The notes beneath the pieces were generated by a model that made no database searches, was not told the DNA's origin, and saw only the letters and a list, made by a program, of their open reading frames with translations. This document shows, in pieces, positions 1-8,794 of a stretch of DNA of 64,000 nt. The DNA lies in NCBI RefSeq assembly GCF_016862375.1, contig NZ_BOMV01000011.1, forward strand, positions 37,089 to 101,088. Direction: 5' to 3'. This DNA is from Paractinoplanes rishiriensis (GTDB lineage: Bacteria; Actinomycetota; Actinomycetes; Mycobacteriales; Micromonosporaceae). Position 1 is the stretch's first letter; each line of letters opens with the position of its first letter. Made by a program: the position numbers and the translations under genes.

Positions 1-1195
1 GCAGCCGGCGCCGCTCCTCCTCGATGGCGGCCACCACGGCGGCGCGCGACGCCTGCACCTCGGCGCGCAGCCGGCGGGCGTGCATGAGCTGGGCCAGCGC
101 GGGAGTGAGCACGGCCAGCACCTGCTCGTCCTCGCGGAGCAGGGTCAGGTGCCCGGGCCGCAGCCCGACCTCAAGGTGGCCGACGCCCGGATCAACCCCC
201 GAAAGCGAGCGGCGTACCACGGCCTCCGGGGGTTTGCCGCTCACCGCGACCGGCTCGCCGGAGCCGTCGACCAGCGCGGCGTACGGCAGATTCAGTGACT
301 CCCGCAGCGACCGCAGGGCCGGCACCGGGTCGTCGCTGAGCCGTTCGCCGGCCCGGGTGGCCGCCTGGATCGGGTCGCTCCGGGCGCCGAACAACAACTG
401 CTCGATGACCTGCCGGAACAGCCGGGCGAACGGGGCGTAGCCGAGCGCGCAGACGGCCGCCAGCAGGCCCAGCCCGCCGGGCGCGATCTCGACCGGGTGC
501 CCGGCGATGGTCTCGATGCCGCTGAGCAGGCCGGCGTACACGCTCATCACCAGCAGTACCGTGCCGGCGTGCACGCTGAACCCGAGGGCCAGCGCGCGCG
601 CGTCCCGGACGCCGGGCGCCACCAGGCCGAGCGCCAGGCAGGCGATGAAGACGACGCCGGCGGCCAGGTCGAGGACGGCGGCCGCCTCCTGGCTGGCGAC
701 GAAAAGGTTGAGGCAGGCGAGCAGGGTGCCGGGGAACGCGCCGAGCGCCAGCCACTGCAGGGCGCGCCGGCCGGCCGGATCGGCGTATTCGTAGCGCCAC
801 CACTGCACCGCGAGCACCAGCAGGAAGGCGACGATCCCGCTCAGGCCGCTGGAGGCGTACGGGTGCGGTGTGATGAGCGCGACGCTGCCGGAGACCGCCA
901 CTACTCCCACCGCCACCCAGCCCAGCCCGGCGGGCGGGCGGCCGTCCGGGTAGAGCACCAGAGCGGTCGGCAGCAGCACCAGCACGCTGAGCACCCAGAG
1001 CCGGTCGGTGAGCGGCGACGAGCCCGCGGCCAGGCGCAGCACCACGGCGGCCAACCCGGTGGCCGCGGCGGCGAGGAGCAGGCCGAACACGGTGGCCGGG
1101 ATCTTGCGGACCACCCGCAGGCCGATCGTGGCTCCGGCCAGGACGAGCAGCCCCGCGCCGAACGGTACCCAGATGGTCCACTCGTCGCGGGTCAC
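1..1195 (-). CDS. NarL-type sensor histidine kinase, N-terminal part (runs off window)
   Basis: Only the first ~398 residues are present, because the gene continues beyond the left edge. The GTG start overlaps the stop of the upstream response regulator by 4 bp, so the two are translationally coupled. What is visible is a long hydrophobic N-terminal half of about eight membrane segments, then a GAF-like cytoplasmic stretch, then the run EEERRRL at the window edge. In HisKA_3 kinases that run comes just before the phospho-accepting histidine. The catalytic half is therefore outside the window. In this family the kinase phosphorylates its LuxR-type partner in response to a membrane or cytoplasmic signal; the signal here is unknown. 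Confidence 0.85.
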   Translation of the reverse strand, partial: MTRDEWTIWVPFGAGLLVLAGATIGLRVVRKIPATVFGLLLAAAATGLAAVVLRLAAGSSPLTDRLWVLSVLVLLPTALVLYPDGRPPAGLGWVAVGVVAVSGSVALITPHPYASSGLSGIVAFLLVLAVQWWRYEYADPAGRRALQWLALGAFPGTLLACLNLFVASQEAAAVLDLAAGVVFIACLALGLVAPGVRDARALALGFSVHAGTVLLVMSVYAGLLSGIETIAGHPVEIAPGGLGLLAAVCALGYAPFARLFRQVIEQLLFGARSDPIQAATRAGERLSDDPVPALRSLRESLNLPYAALVDGSGEPVAVSGKPPEAVVRRSLSGVDPGVGHLEVGLRPGHLTLLREDEQVLAVLTPALAQLMHARRLRAEVQASRAAVVAAIEEERRRL

Positions 1196-1860
1196 GCCGG
1201 CCGGCCCCGCCCCAGGCCGCCGTCGCGGGCCCGGACGATGGCCGCCGACCGGTCGGTGACCTGGAGCTTCGTGAAGATCGTGGAGAGGTGGTTGGCGACC
1301 GTCTTGGGTGCCATCCCGAGTTCGGTGGCGATCGCCGCGTTGCGCCGGCCCTGCGCCACCAGCTCCAGCACGTCGCGCTCGCGCGGGGTCAGCTCGGGGA
1401 ACGGCGTGGCGGACTGCGGCTCGCGGGCGAACAGTCCGAGCACCCGGGCCGCCACGCCCGGCCCGAAGATCGCCTCGCCGGCCACCACCGCCTTGAGCGC
1501 CCGGTCGATCTCCTCCTGGGCGGCGCCTTTGAGCAGGTAGCCGCGGGCGCCGGCCTGCATGGCGGCGAACACCACGTCGTCGTCCTCGGCCATCGACAGC
1601 ACCAGGACCGCGGTGCCGGGCGCTGCCCGGACGATCCGCCGGGTGGCCTCGACGCCGTCCACGTGCGGCATCAGTACATCCATGATCACCGCGTCCGGCC
1701 GGTGCAGCTGCACCTCGCGGACCGCCTGCTCGCCGTCGGCCGCCTCACCCACCACCCGGAAGCCGTCGAACGACTCGATCAGGGCCCGCAGCCCGCCGCG
1801 CACGACCGGGTGATCGTCGACCAGGACGACGGTGATGGGCTTGCCGGGCGGCGGCGTCAT
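1192..1860 (-). CDS. LuxR/NarL-family response regulator
   Basis: A 222-residue two-domain regulator. The receiver has the acidic pair D15/D16 and phospho-acceptor D61 (context IMDVLMP). A LuxR-type helix-turn-helix follows near residues 150-210 (LTPRERDVL, then PKTVANHL). I chose the ATG at 1860 because it starts just before the receiver; an in-frame start ~120 bp upstream would add an Arg/Pro-rich tail unlike the family. It is first in a two-gene unit with the kinase. It should bind DNA when phosphorylated; its targets are not evident. Confidence 0.92.
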   Translation of the reverse strand: MTPPPGKPITVVLVDDHPVVRGGLRALIESFDGFRVVGEAADGEQAVREVQLHRPDAVIMDVLMPHVDGVEATRRIVRAAPGTAVLVLSMAEDDDVVFAAMQAGARGYLLKGAAQEEIDRALKAVVAGEAIFGPGVAARVLGLFAREPQSATPFPELTPRERDVLELVAQGRRNAAIATELGMAPKTVANHLSTIFTKLQVTDRSAAIVRARDGGLGRGRPA

Positions 1861-2009
1861 CGGTCCATCATGAGGGCAGCGCCGTACCCCGACCCAGGAA
1901 CTCCTTCCCGGGTGCGGCCGGGAGATTTCCCGGTACGGGGGGCGCCGCGACCGATCCGGCCGGAACCGGTCCGTCCGCATGCTCGACGCATCGGCACCGC
2001 AGGGAGCGG

Positions 2010-2408
2010 ATGCCGGACCGATCCGGGGTGATTGTTGTGCAGTTCTCCAAGCTCAACCGCGCGGGCCTGGTGCTCGCTTTCCTGCTCGGCGTCGTGGACA
2101 TGCTCGCGGTGCTGGCGCCCACACCCGACGGTGAGGTGGGCCCGCCGTTCGCGATCCTGGTGATCGACGCCCTGCTCGGCCTGCTCACCGTGGTCGCCGT
2201 GGTGGTGGCCTGGCGGTCCGGCAGGCGCGGCGCCGTGCGGATCGCGGCCGGCGCCCGCATCGTCTCGATGATCACGGCGCTGCCGGCGTTCTTCGTCGAC
2301 GTGCCGGCCGCGGTGCAGGCGCTGGTCGCCGTCTTCGTGGTGGTCACCATCTCCTGCGTGGCGATGATGCTGACGCCGGCGCGCCGGCCGGTTCCCGTCA
2401 CCGACTGA
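2010..2408 (+). CDS. Small four-helix membrane protein, unknown function
   Basis: A 132-residue, strongly hydrophobic protein with about four predicted membrane helices (near residues 18-38, 48-68, 82-100, 104-122) and a short Arg/Pro-rich end. AGGGAG lies 5 bp before the ATG and supports this start; GTG codons at 2028 and 2037 are alternatives. It is alone on its strand between a regulator and a c-di-GMP enzyme gene. I recognise no family. The composition is that of an integral membrane protein with conserved-looking loops, but no catalytic motif is visible. Confidence 0.7.
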   Translation: MPDRSGVIVVQFSKLNRAGLVLAFLLGVVDMLAVLAPTPDGEVGPPFAILVIDALLGLLTVVAVVVAWRSGRRGAVRIAAGARIVSMITALPAFFVDVPAAVQALVAVFVVVTISCVAMMLTPARRPVPVTD

Positions 2409-2426
2409 AGCCGGCCCACCGGCCGG

Positions 2427-4367
2427 TCAGGCGACCGTGGCGTGCAGCCAGGCGACCAGGTCGGCCGGTGGCAGCGGGCGCGACATGTGGTAGCCCTGTG
2501 CGTACGGGCAGCCCATCGCCTCCAGCACGGCGAGCGCCTCGGCCTGCTCCACGCCCTCGGCCACCACGGTCAGGTCGAGCGCCCGGGCCAGCTCCAGGAT
2601 CGCCTGCACGATGGCCTCGTCGCCGGCCTGCTCGTGGATGGCCCGGACGAACCGGCGGTCGATCTTGAGCTCGGTGAGAGGCATGCTTTGCAGGTACGCC
2701 ATCGACGAGTACCCGGTGCCGAAGTCGTCGATCGACAGCCGGACACCGAGGTCGCGCAGCCGCACCAGGATGGCCTGCACCTCGTTCGGGTCGCTGATGA
2801 TGGAGGTCTCGGTGATCTCCAGGGTGAGCATGTCGGCGGCCACGTCGTGCCGGGTCAGCGCGGCGGCCACCCGGTCCGGGAACGCGGTGTCGTAGAGGCC
2901 GCCCGCCGCGATGTTGACGGCGACCGGCAGCAGCAGGCCACCGTCGCGCCAGGCCCGGTGCTGGCCCAGCGCCAGGTCGAGCACCGCGTCGGTGAGCGGC
3001 ACGATGATCTCGTCGTCCTCGGCCTGCGGGATGAAGTCGCCCGGCATCAGCAGCCCGCGCTCGGGGTGCTGCCAGCGCACCAGCGCCTCGGCGCCGACCG
3101 TCCGGCCCGAGTCGGTGGCGACCTTGGGCTGGTAGTGCAGCACCAGCTCGCCCTCGGCGATGGCCCGGTGCAGCTCGCCGATCAGGCCCAGCTGCTCGGA
3201 GCTGCGGCTGTCGGTCCGCGCGTCGTAGAGCGCGGCGCCGCACCGGGACCGCTTGGCCGTGTACATCGCGATGTCGGCGTGCTGCAGCAGTTCCGCCGAG
3301 TTCGCACTGTGCACCGGGTACACCGCGGCGCCGATGCTGCCGCTGATGTCGACCCGGACGCCGTCCAGCTCGGCCGGGCCCTGCACCGCCTCCAGGATCC
3401 GGCGGGCCAGGTCGAGGCAGTCCTCGGCGGTGCCGACACCGGGCAGCAGGACGGCGAACTCGTCGCCACCGAGCCGGGCCACCGTGTCGGAGTCGCGGAC
3501 CGCGCCGGAGAGCCGGTCCGCCACCTCGGTCAGCAGCAGGTCGCCGGCGTGGTGGCCGAGCGTGTCGTTGACCTCCTTGAACTTGTTGAGGTCGAGCAGC
3601 AGCAGGCCGACCGGGTCGCCGTCGCGCTCGGCCTGGGCGAGCGTCCGGTCGACGCGTTCGGTGAGCAGCGAGCGGTTGGCCAGCCCGGTGAGGCCGTCGT
3701 GGCCGGCCCGGTACTTGTTCTCCTTCGCCTGCCGCTCGATCCGGCGCTGGTGGCCGATCACCACGAGCGCGCACAGCAGCAGCAGGAGCACGTCGACGCC
3801 GACGATGATGCCACCGGCGAGCAGTAGCCCGCGGTTGCGCTCGTCCACCAGGCTCAGGTACTGGTCGACCTCGAGCCGCTTGCGTGCCACCTGCGCGATG
3901 CCGTTCTTGCGCAGCGTCGAGGCGCCGAGGGCGGCCTGCTCGGAGAGCGCCGCCATCGACTCCGTGTCGCCGTCCTCCTGCGCGTCGATCAGCTCGGTCA
4001 GCGTCTCGGTGTACGCCTGGTAGCTGTCGCTCACCTCGGCGGCCTGCTCGATGTCCGCGGCCTCGCCCTGGGTGGTCAGCCAGGCCAGGTTGTCATCGGC
4101 CGAGCGCATGGCGGACAGCAGCGGCTGCCGGCCCTCGTCGCTGCTGGCCCGCAGGTAGTCGGTGAGCATCTCGTACTCGATGCTGACGTCGAGGGTGACC
4201 TGGCTCCACTGGTCGCTCTGCAGCGACGCGGTACGCACGTGGTTGATGGTGTCGGCGTTGTTGGAGACGCTGTAGCCCGCGAGGCCGGCGAGCGCGGTGA
4301 CGCCGAGGGACAGCCCGACCACGGCGGCCCGCGCCATGGTCTTGCTGCGGATGGCCCTGCTCAGCAT
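2427..4367 (-). CDS. Membrane GGDEF-EAL protein (diguanylate cyclase / phosphodiesterase)
   Basis: 646 residues. TM1 is at about 13-32, an extracytoplasmic helical region at ~33-180, and TM2 at ~181-205. The GGDEF domain follows, with intact GGDEF at 300-304 and an I-site RxxD at 291-294 exactly five residues before it, as in product-inhibited cyclases. The EAL domain has EAL at 427-429 and DDFGTGYSS further on. Both halves look catalytically competent, so it could make or degrade c-di-GMP. The long four-helix-like outer region suggests ligand sensing. GAGGAGG precedes the ATG at 4367. It is divergent from an orphan sugar-binding lipoprotein. Confidence 0.93.
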   Translation of the reverse strand: MLSRAIRSKTMARAAVVGLSLGVTALAGLAGYSVSNNADTINHVRTASLQSDQWSQVTLDVSIEYEMLTDYLRASSDEGRQPLLSAMRSADDNLAWLTTQGEAADIEQAAEVSDSYQAYTETLTELIDAQEDGDTESMAALSEQAALGASTLRKNGIAQVARKRLEVDQYLSLVDERNRGLLLAGGIIVGVDVLLLLLCALVVIGHQRRIERQAKENKYRAGHDGLTGLANRSLLTERVDRTLAQAERDGDPVGLLLLDLNKFKEVNDTLGHHAGDLLLTEVADRLSGAVRDSDTVARLGGDEFAVLLPGVGTAEDCLDLARRILEAVQGPAELDGVRVDISGSIGAAVYPVHSANSAELLQHADIAMYTAKRSRCGAALYDARTDSRSSEQLGLIGELHRAIAEGELVLHYQPKVATDSGRTVGAEALVRWQHPERGLLMPGDFIPQAEDDEIIVPLTDAVLDLALGQHRAWRDGGLLLPVAVNIAAGGLYDTAFPDRVAAALTRHDVAADMLTLEITETSIISDPNEVQAILVRLRDLGVRLSIDDFGTGYSSMAYLQSMPLTELKIDRRFVRAIHEQAGDEAIVQAILELARALDLTVVAEGVEQAEALAVLEAMGCPYAQGYHMSRPLPPADLVAWLHATVA

Positions 4368-4500
4368 CCGGCCTCCTCGGTCCCGTCGCGTCTCCGACCT
4401 GACCCGATCGGTGGGGAGCACGCCGTATTGAGGAATGCACCGTGAGTGACACCGAATCGCTCCATACTTGGGGCAGATCAGCGTCAAAGACGGGGATGAC

Positions 4501-5568
4501 ATGAAATTTCCTGCCAGGAGACTGTTTGGCGCCGCGGCCGTGGTGCTGATGGCGTTCGGTTCGGCCGCCTGCGGCGGCGACAGCGAAGGCACCGGCGCGA
4601 GCGGCGGCGGCCCGCCGAAGATCGCGTTCGTGCTGGCCACCACCGGGCTGAGCTTCGCGGCCGCGATGGGCGACGGCTTCCGGGCCGGCGTGGACCGGGT
4701 CGGCGGGGTCACCGCCGACATCACCGGGCCGGCGATCGTCGACGGCGCCAAGCAGCTGCAGCTGTTGCAGGAGGCGCAGAAGACCGCCAAGAGCGGCATC
4801 TCGGTGTTCACCCTGACGCCCGACGTCGTCTCGCCGGCCATGGCCGAGGCGGTCAAGGCCGAGATCCCGGTGATCGCGGTGGACAACCCGCCGATGAGCA
4901 CGACCGGGGTCAAGCTGTTCGTCGGCAACGACAACTACGAGCTCGGCCGTTCGCTGGCCCGCGAGGTCATCGCCAAGCTGCCCGCCGGCACCGCTGGCAA
5001 GGTCGTCATCGGCAACAACGCGCCCGGCGTCAAGGTGCTCGACCGCCGGGCCAAGGGCATCCGCGACGAATTCAAGGAGAAGCTGCCCGGTGTCCGGATC
5101 CTCGGCCCGTTCGACACCAAGCAGGAGCCGGCCGCCAACCTGGCCGCTTGGAAGACGCTGACCTCGGCGAACAAGGACGCGATCGCGTTCCTGGGCACCG
5201 GCGACGCGGACGGCTGGAACCTGGCCGCGATCCGGCGCGAGCGGAAGGCGACGTGGCAGGCCGGCGCGTTCGACCTCGACCCGAAGTCGCTGGACGCGGT
5301 GAAGGCGGGCGAACTGGTGCTGGCGTCGCCGGAGCACTTCCTCAAGGGCGAGGTCGCCGGTTATCTCCAGGCCAAGCACGCCAAGAGCGGTGAGCCGCTG
5401 CCGGAGGGCTGGCTCTACATCCCCGGGCTGCCGGTGAACTCGGCGAACATCGACCAGGTCATAGCCCGCCAGGCGAGCAAGGAGGCCACCGCGCAGGGGG
5501 TCGCCGCCCAGGTGGAGAAGATCCTGAGCGACGCCACCTACCTGCGCAAGCTCTCCGAGGTGAGCTAG
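4501..5568 (+). CDS. Orphan sugar ABC transporter substrate-binding lipoprotein
   Basis: 355 residues with a signal peptide ending at a lipobox-like SAAC, so it is probably lipid-anchored on the outer face of the membrane. The mature part has the two-lobed periplasmic-binding-protein fold of the ribose/galactose type (KIAFVLATTGLSF at the start; VIAVDNPP, DAIAFLGTGDADGW later). An upstream in-frame ATG at 4468 lacks a signal-peptide fit. No ATPase or permease gene is adjacent. The nearest partner is the divergent GGDEF-EAL sensor, so it may serve sensing instead of uptake, or work with transporter genes elsewhere. Confidence 0.85.
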   Translation: MKFPARRLFGAAAVVLMAFGSAACGGDSEGTGASGGGPPKIAFVLATTGLSFAAAMGDGFRAGVDRVGGVTADITGPAIVDGAKQLQLLQEAQKTAKSGISVFTLTPDVVSPAMAEAVKAEIPVIAVDNPPMSTTGVKLFVGNDNYELGRSLAREVIAKLPAGTAGKVVIGNNAPGVKVLDRRAKGIRDEFKEKLPGVRILGPFDTKQEPAANLAAWKTLTSANKDAIAFLGTGDADGWNLAAIRRERKATWQAGAFDLDPKSLDAVKAGELVLASPEHFLKGEVAGYLQAKHAKSGEPLPEGWLYIPGLPVNSANIDQVIARQASKEATAQGVAAQVEKILSDATYLRKLSEVS

Positions 5569-6011
5569 CCGGCGTACCTCTCGGCCAGCGCGCCGACCGC
5601 GGGCAGCGCCGCCGCGATGTGCCTGGCGGCGCCACCGCGGACCGCGCCGTACGCCTTCACCACCGCGGGCCTCTCGGAGTACTGCGCCATCCCGTCGGTG
5701 ACCTGGAGCAACGCCTCGGACACCTCGTCCGGCCGGGTGACCAGGTAGTCGCCGAACCGGCCGCCGCCGGCCGCCCGGTAGTCGGCCCAGAACGGGTCGA
5801 GCTGCTTGAGCATGTCCGGGACCATGCTCTCGACCGTCGCCGCGTAGTAGCCGGGCGCGAACGCGGTCACCGCCTTGTAGGCGACCTTCACGGCGGCCGC
5901 GGAGACGCCGGACTTGGTGGCCAGTTCCCGTTCGACCAGGGCCTGGCAGTCGGCCGCGATCTGCTGCTGTGCACCGAGCCGGAGCAGGATGTCGGAGAGG
6001 TTGGTGTGCAT
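5565..6011 (-). CDS. Conserved helical actinobacterial protein, unknown function
   Basis: 148 residues, mostly alpha-helical, with no signal peptide or membrane segment. It looks like a conserved actinobacterial family of about this size, but I cannot name a function. Its stop codon shares the four bases CTAG (5565-5568) with the stop of the convergent sugar-binding protein, so both genes end on the same palindrome. No catalytic motif stands out. The start is ATG at 6011. The 100 bp upstream towards the histidine kinase end hold no clear promoter. Confidence 0.7.
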   Translation of the reverse strand: MHTNLSDILLRLGAQQQIAADCQALVERELATKSGVSAAAVKVAYKAVTAFAPGYYAATVESMVPDMLKQLDPFWADYRAAGGGRFGDYLVTRPDEVSEALLQVTDGMAQYSERPAVVKAYGAVRGGAARHIAAALPAVGALAERYAG

Positions 6012-6096
6012 CCCGGGACGCTAGCCGGATCACCCGGAGTTGATCTTCACCTGCGTGGCCGCGGTCGGCCGCCGTCCGGTCCGGACCTGTCGGCAG

Positions 6097-7461
6097 TTAG
6101 TGGTGACCGGGCAGCCGGACCGTGAAGGTGGCCCCTCCCGCCGCGGACGAGCCCACCTCCACCGTTCCGCCGTGCCCGGCCACCACGTCGGCCACGATGG
6201 CCAGGCCCAAACCGCTACCCGGCAGGGCCCGGGCGGCCGGCGACCGCCAGAACCGCTCGAAGACCTGGCCGCGTTCGTCCTCCGGAATTCCCGGGCCCTC
6301 GTCGGCGACGTCCAGCCGGCCGCCGCGCAGCCGCACCGTGACCGTCGAACCGGGCGGCGAGAACTTGATCGCGTTGTCCACCAGGTTGAGCACCGCCCGC
6401 TCCAGCGCCGCCGGATCGCCGACCACGTGCCATGGCTGGAGATCGGTGACCACCGGGTGCCGGCCGCGGCGCGAGGCCCGGCGGACCGCGCGGGCGGCCA
6501 CCTCGTCGAGCCGCAGCGGCACCGGCTCGACCGCCGGCTCGTCGTGCGTCAGCAGGGTCAGCTCGCCGGCCAGCACGGACAGCTCCTGCACCTGGGCCGA
6601 GACGCTGGCGAGCAGGTCGCGGCGGTCGGCCGGGGCCAGCCGGGCGCCGTCCTCGCTGCGCACCAGCAGCTCGATGTTGGTGCGCAGGCTGGTCATCGGG
6701 GTGCGCAGCTCGTGCCCGGCGTCGTCGATCATCTGTTTCTGGCGCTGCCGGGCCAGCTCCAGCGCCGCGGTCATCCGGTTGAACGCGCGGGCCAGCCGGG
6801 CCACCTCGTCGTTGCCGCGCACCTCGATCGGCACCTGGAGGTCGCGGGTGGCGGCCACATGCTCGGCCGCGTCGGTGAGCCGGTCCAGCGGCCGCAGCCC
6901 GGTCCGGGCCACAATCCAGCCGGCGCTGAGCGCCACGCCGACGCCGAGGCCGCCGGCCAGCAGCAGCCACAGCGCGAGCCGGCGCAGGGTGGCGTCCATC
7001 TCGGTGAGGTCACGCCAGACCATCAGCGCGTAGCCGCCGGTCACCGGATAGGTGATCGCGCGCACGTGCACGCCGGTGTCGGTGCTGGTGTTGCGCAGCC
7101 GGGTGGCCGGCCCGCCGGCGGCCACGGCGATGTCGGCGGCGGTCGGCGGCACGGCCGGCGAGCCGGAGAGGGTGCAGGACGTGCCGTCGGCCCGGATCAG
7201 CTGCATGCCGCCGGTGTCGGTGCGGAACAGCGCGGCGACCGCGGCCCGGGGCACCCGGCACAGCAACTCCGGGCTGGCCACCGTGGCGCCGGTCCGCTCG
7301 ACCCGGTTGGCCAGCGGGGGACCGGTCAGCGCGCCGTCGATCTGCCCGCGCATCGTGCCGGCGGTGGCCCACCAGGCGAGCACGCTGACCGCGGCGATCG
7401 CGACGGCCACCGCGGCGGCGCTGATCAGCGCCAGCCGCACCCGCAGGCCGGGGGCGGTCAC
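6097..7461 (-). CDS. HAMP-containing sensor histidine kinase (MprB/CseC-like)
   Basis: 454 residues. One membrane helix near the N terminus, an extracytoplasmic sensor of ~130 residues, a second helix, then HAMP, a dimerisation/phospho-acceptor domain ([14 protein letters not shown]) and an HATPase_c domain with N box (NLVDNAIKF), G1 (DEGPGIP), F (FERFWR) and G2 (GSGLGLAI). The GTG start overlaps the regulator stop by four bases (GTGA), so the pair is coupled. Context suggests that it controls the divergent lipoprotein/ABC export operon, as envelope-stress systems of this type do in other actinomycetes. Confidence 0.93.
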   Translation of the reverse strand: MTAPGLRVRLALISAAAVAVAIAAVSVLAWWATAGTMRGQIDGALTGPPLANRVERTGATVASPELLCRVPRAAVAALFRTDTGGMQLIRADGTSCTLSGSPAVPPTAADIAVAAGGPATRLRNTSTDTGVHVRAITYPVTGGYALMVWRDLTEMDATLRRLALWLLLAGGLGVGVALSAGWIVARTGLRPLDRLTDAAEHVAATRDLQVPIEVRGNDEVARLARAFNRMTAALELARQRQKQMIDDAGHELRTPMTSLRTNIELLVRSEDGARLAPADRRDLLASVSAQVQELSVLAGELTLLTHDEPAVEPVPLRLDEVAARAVRRASRRGRHPVVTDLQPWHVVGDPAALERAVLNLVDNAIKFSPPGSTVTVRLRGGRLDVADEGPGIPEDERGQVFERFWRSPAARALPGSGLGLAIVADVVAGHGGTVEVGSSAAGGATFTVRLPGHH

Positions 7462-8144
7462 GGGGTTTCCCGCAGCGCGTAGCCCACGCCCCGGATGTTC
7501 TGCAGCAGGCGTACCGGATTGTGCTCCTCGGTCTTGCGGCGTAGGTAGCCCACGTACACCTCCAGGGTGTTGGAGCCCGGCTCGAAGTCGTAGCCCCACA
7601 CCTCGGCGAGGATCTGCCGCCGGGTCAGCACCTGCCGCGGGTGCCGCAGGAACAGCTCCAGCAGCTGATACTCGGTGCGGGTCAGGGTGACCGGCCGCCC
7701 GGCCCGGCACACCTCCCGGGTGGCGGTGTCCAGCTCCAGGTCGGCGAAGTGCAGCACCCCGGTGGCGGCCGTGCCCGCGGTGAACCGCCGGGCCAGCGCC
7801 CGCAGCCGGGCCAGCAACTCCTCCAGCGCGAACGGCTTGGGCAGGTAGTCGTCGGCGCCGGCGTCCAGCCCGGTCACCCGGTCGCGGGTGGCCTGCCGGG
7901 CGGTCAGCATCAGCACCGGCACGTCGCTGCCCTGCTTGCGCAGCCGGCGACACGCCTCGAGCCCACCCAGCACCGGCATCTGCAGATCGAGAACGACCAC
8001 GTCCGGCCGGTCGGCGGCGATCGCGTCGAGCGCCTGCAGGCCGTCGCCCGCGGTCGTCACCTCGTACCCCTCAAAGGAAAGACTCCGCCGCAGGCTGTCC
8101 CGGACATCGGGGTCGTCGTCCACGACGAGTACGCGCACCGCCAT
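7458..8144 (-). CDS. OmpR/PhoB-family response regulator
   Basis: 228 residues. The receiver has phospho-acceptor D53 (context VVLDLQMP) and the N-terminal acidic triad; a winged-helix Trans_reg_C domain occupies the last ~95 residues ([34 protein letters not shown]). ATG at 8144 starts right at the receiver; an upstream ATG at 8189 would add 15 residues. It is the first gene of the pair with the kinase. The 101-bp gap to the divergent lipoprotein holds four 11-bp-spaced CTCA repeats, the geometry OmpR-family proteins bind. Confidence 0.93.
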   Translation of the reverse strand: MAVRVLVVDDDPDVRDSLRRSLSFEGYEVTTAGDGLQALDAIAADRPDVVVLDLQMPVLGGLEACRRLRKQGSDVPVLMLTARQATRDRVTGLDAGADDYLPKPFALEELLARLRALARRFTAGTAATGVLHFADLELDTATREVCRAGRPVTLTRTEYQLLELFLRHPRQVLTRRQILAEVWGYDFEPGSNTLEVYVGYLRRKTEEHNPVRLLQNIRGVGYALRETP

Positions 8145-8184
8145 GGCACCAGTCTGCGCAGCGTGGCTAAGAGGAGAATGAGAA

Positions 8185-8221
8185 CTCACGCGTTTCTCAG
8201 ACTCGGCTCACTCCGGTCTCA
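8185..8221. promoter_or_regulatory. Four CTCA direct repeats at exact 11-bp period (predicted regulator box)
   Basis: CTCA starts at 8185, 8196, 8207 and 8218, one per helical turn on the same face. The first three are set in context as ACTCA, TCTCA, GCTCA and the last is TCTCA. A TGAGAA/TTCTCA inverted pair (8179-8184 and 8194-8199) overlaps the left end. The array fills the gap between the OmpR-type regulator and the export operon, so it is the likely binding site for the regulator on one or both promoters. Binding itself is inference. Confidence 0.55.
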
Positions 8222-8245
8222 TTCCGGCGGCCGAGCGTGGTCGCC

Positions 8246-8794
8246 ATGACGAAACGACAGCGCATCGCGACGCTGCTGCTGACCGCAGGTCTGTTCCTCG
8301 GCGCCTGCGGCTCGGACAGCGACGACAGCGGCGGCATCGCCACGCTCGGCGACCAGTCGTCGCCGGCCGCCTCCAAGCCGGCCGCCTCCAAGCCGGCCGG
8401 TGACGTCGAAAAAGAGGTGATGGCGTACGTCGAATGCCTGCGCAAGCAGGGAGTCGACATGCCGGACCCGACCTTCGACGAGAACGGCCAGCTGGTTTTC
8501 GCGCGGCCGGCCGGCGGTCAGCAGATCGACCGCGACAAGTTGCGGGCCGCCCAGGAGAAGTGCGGCGAGCCGCCGGAGGGCATCACCTCGGCCGCCCAGA
8601 GCATGATCAACTCCCCGGAGTTCCAGGACGCGGCGCTCAAGTTCGCGAAGTGCATGCGCGAGCAGGGCGTCGACCTGCCGGACCCGGACTTCTCGAACCT
8701 CGGCAGCGGCATGTTCGGCCGCCTGGACCGGGACGATCCCAAGGTGGCCGCGGCGATGGAGGAATGTCAGGACGTCTGGGCCGGTATCCGGTGA
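8246..8794 (+). CDS. Secreted lipoprotein with internal duplication, first gene of export operon
   Basis: 182 residues. Signal peptide with lipobox LGAC and lipid-accepting C21, a low-complexity stretch (AASKP twice), then two similar halves. C64 (ECLRKQGVDMPDP) pairs with C106, and C136 (KCMREQGVDLPDP) pairs with C174, so each half carries the motif C-x-R-x-Q-G-V-D-x-P-D-P plus a later cysteine. This suggests one disulfide or metal site per repeat. Such small lipoproteins are commonly found next to MFP/ABC export genes in actinomycetes; the exact role is not known to me. ATG at 8246 is preferred over GTG at 8237. It overlaps the next gene by 4 bp. Confidence 0.8.
   Translation: MTKRQRIATLLLTAGLFLGACGSDSDDSGGIATLGDQSSPAASKPAASKPAGDVEKEVMAYVECLRKQGVDMPDPTFDENGQLVFARPAGGQQIDRDKLRAAQEKCGEPPEGITSAAQSMINSPEFQDAALKFAKCMREQGVDLPDPDFSNLGSGMFGRLDRDDPKVAAAMEECQDVWAGIR

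Noticed and set aside
192..1181. Long minus-strand open frame rich in Arg/Gly/Pro
   Set aside because: It is an out-of-frame shadow of the histidine kinase; the neighbouring frame from GTG 1195 gives membrane helices and the kinase H-box lead-in.
4093..6033. 646-codon minus-strand frame across the sugar-binding gene
   Set aside because: Low-complexity antisense of the binding protein and the DUF-like gene; no family resemblance and no ribosome-binding site.
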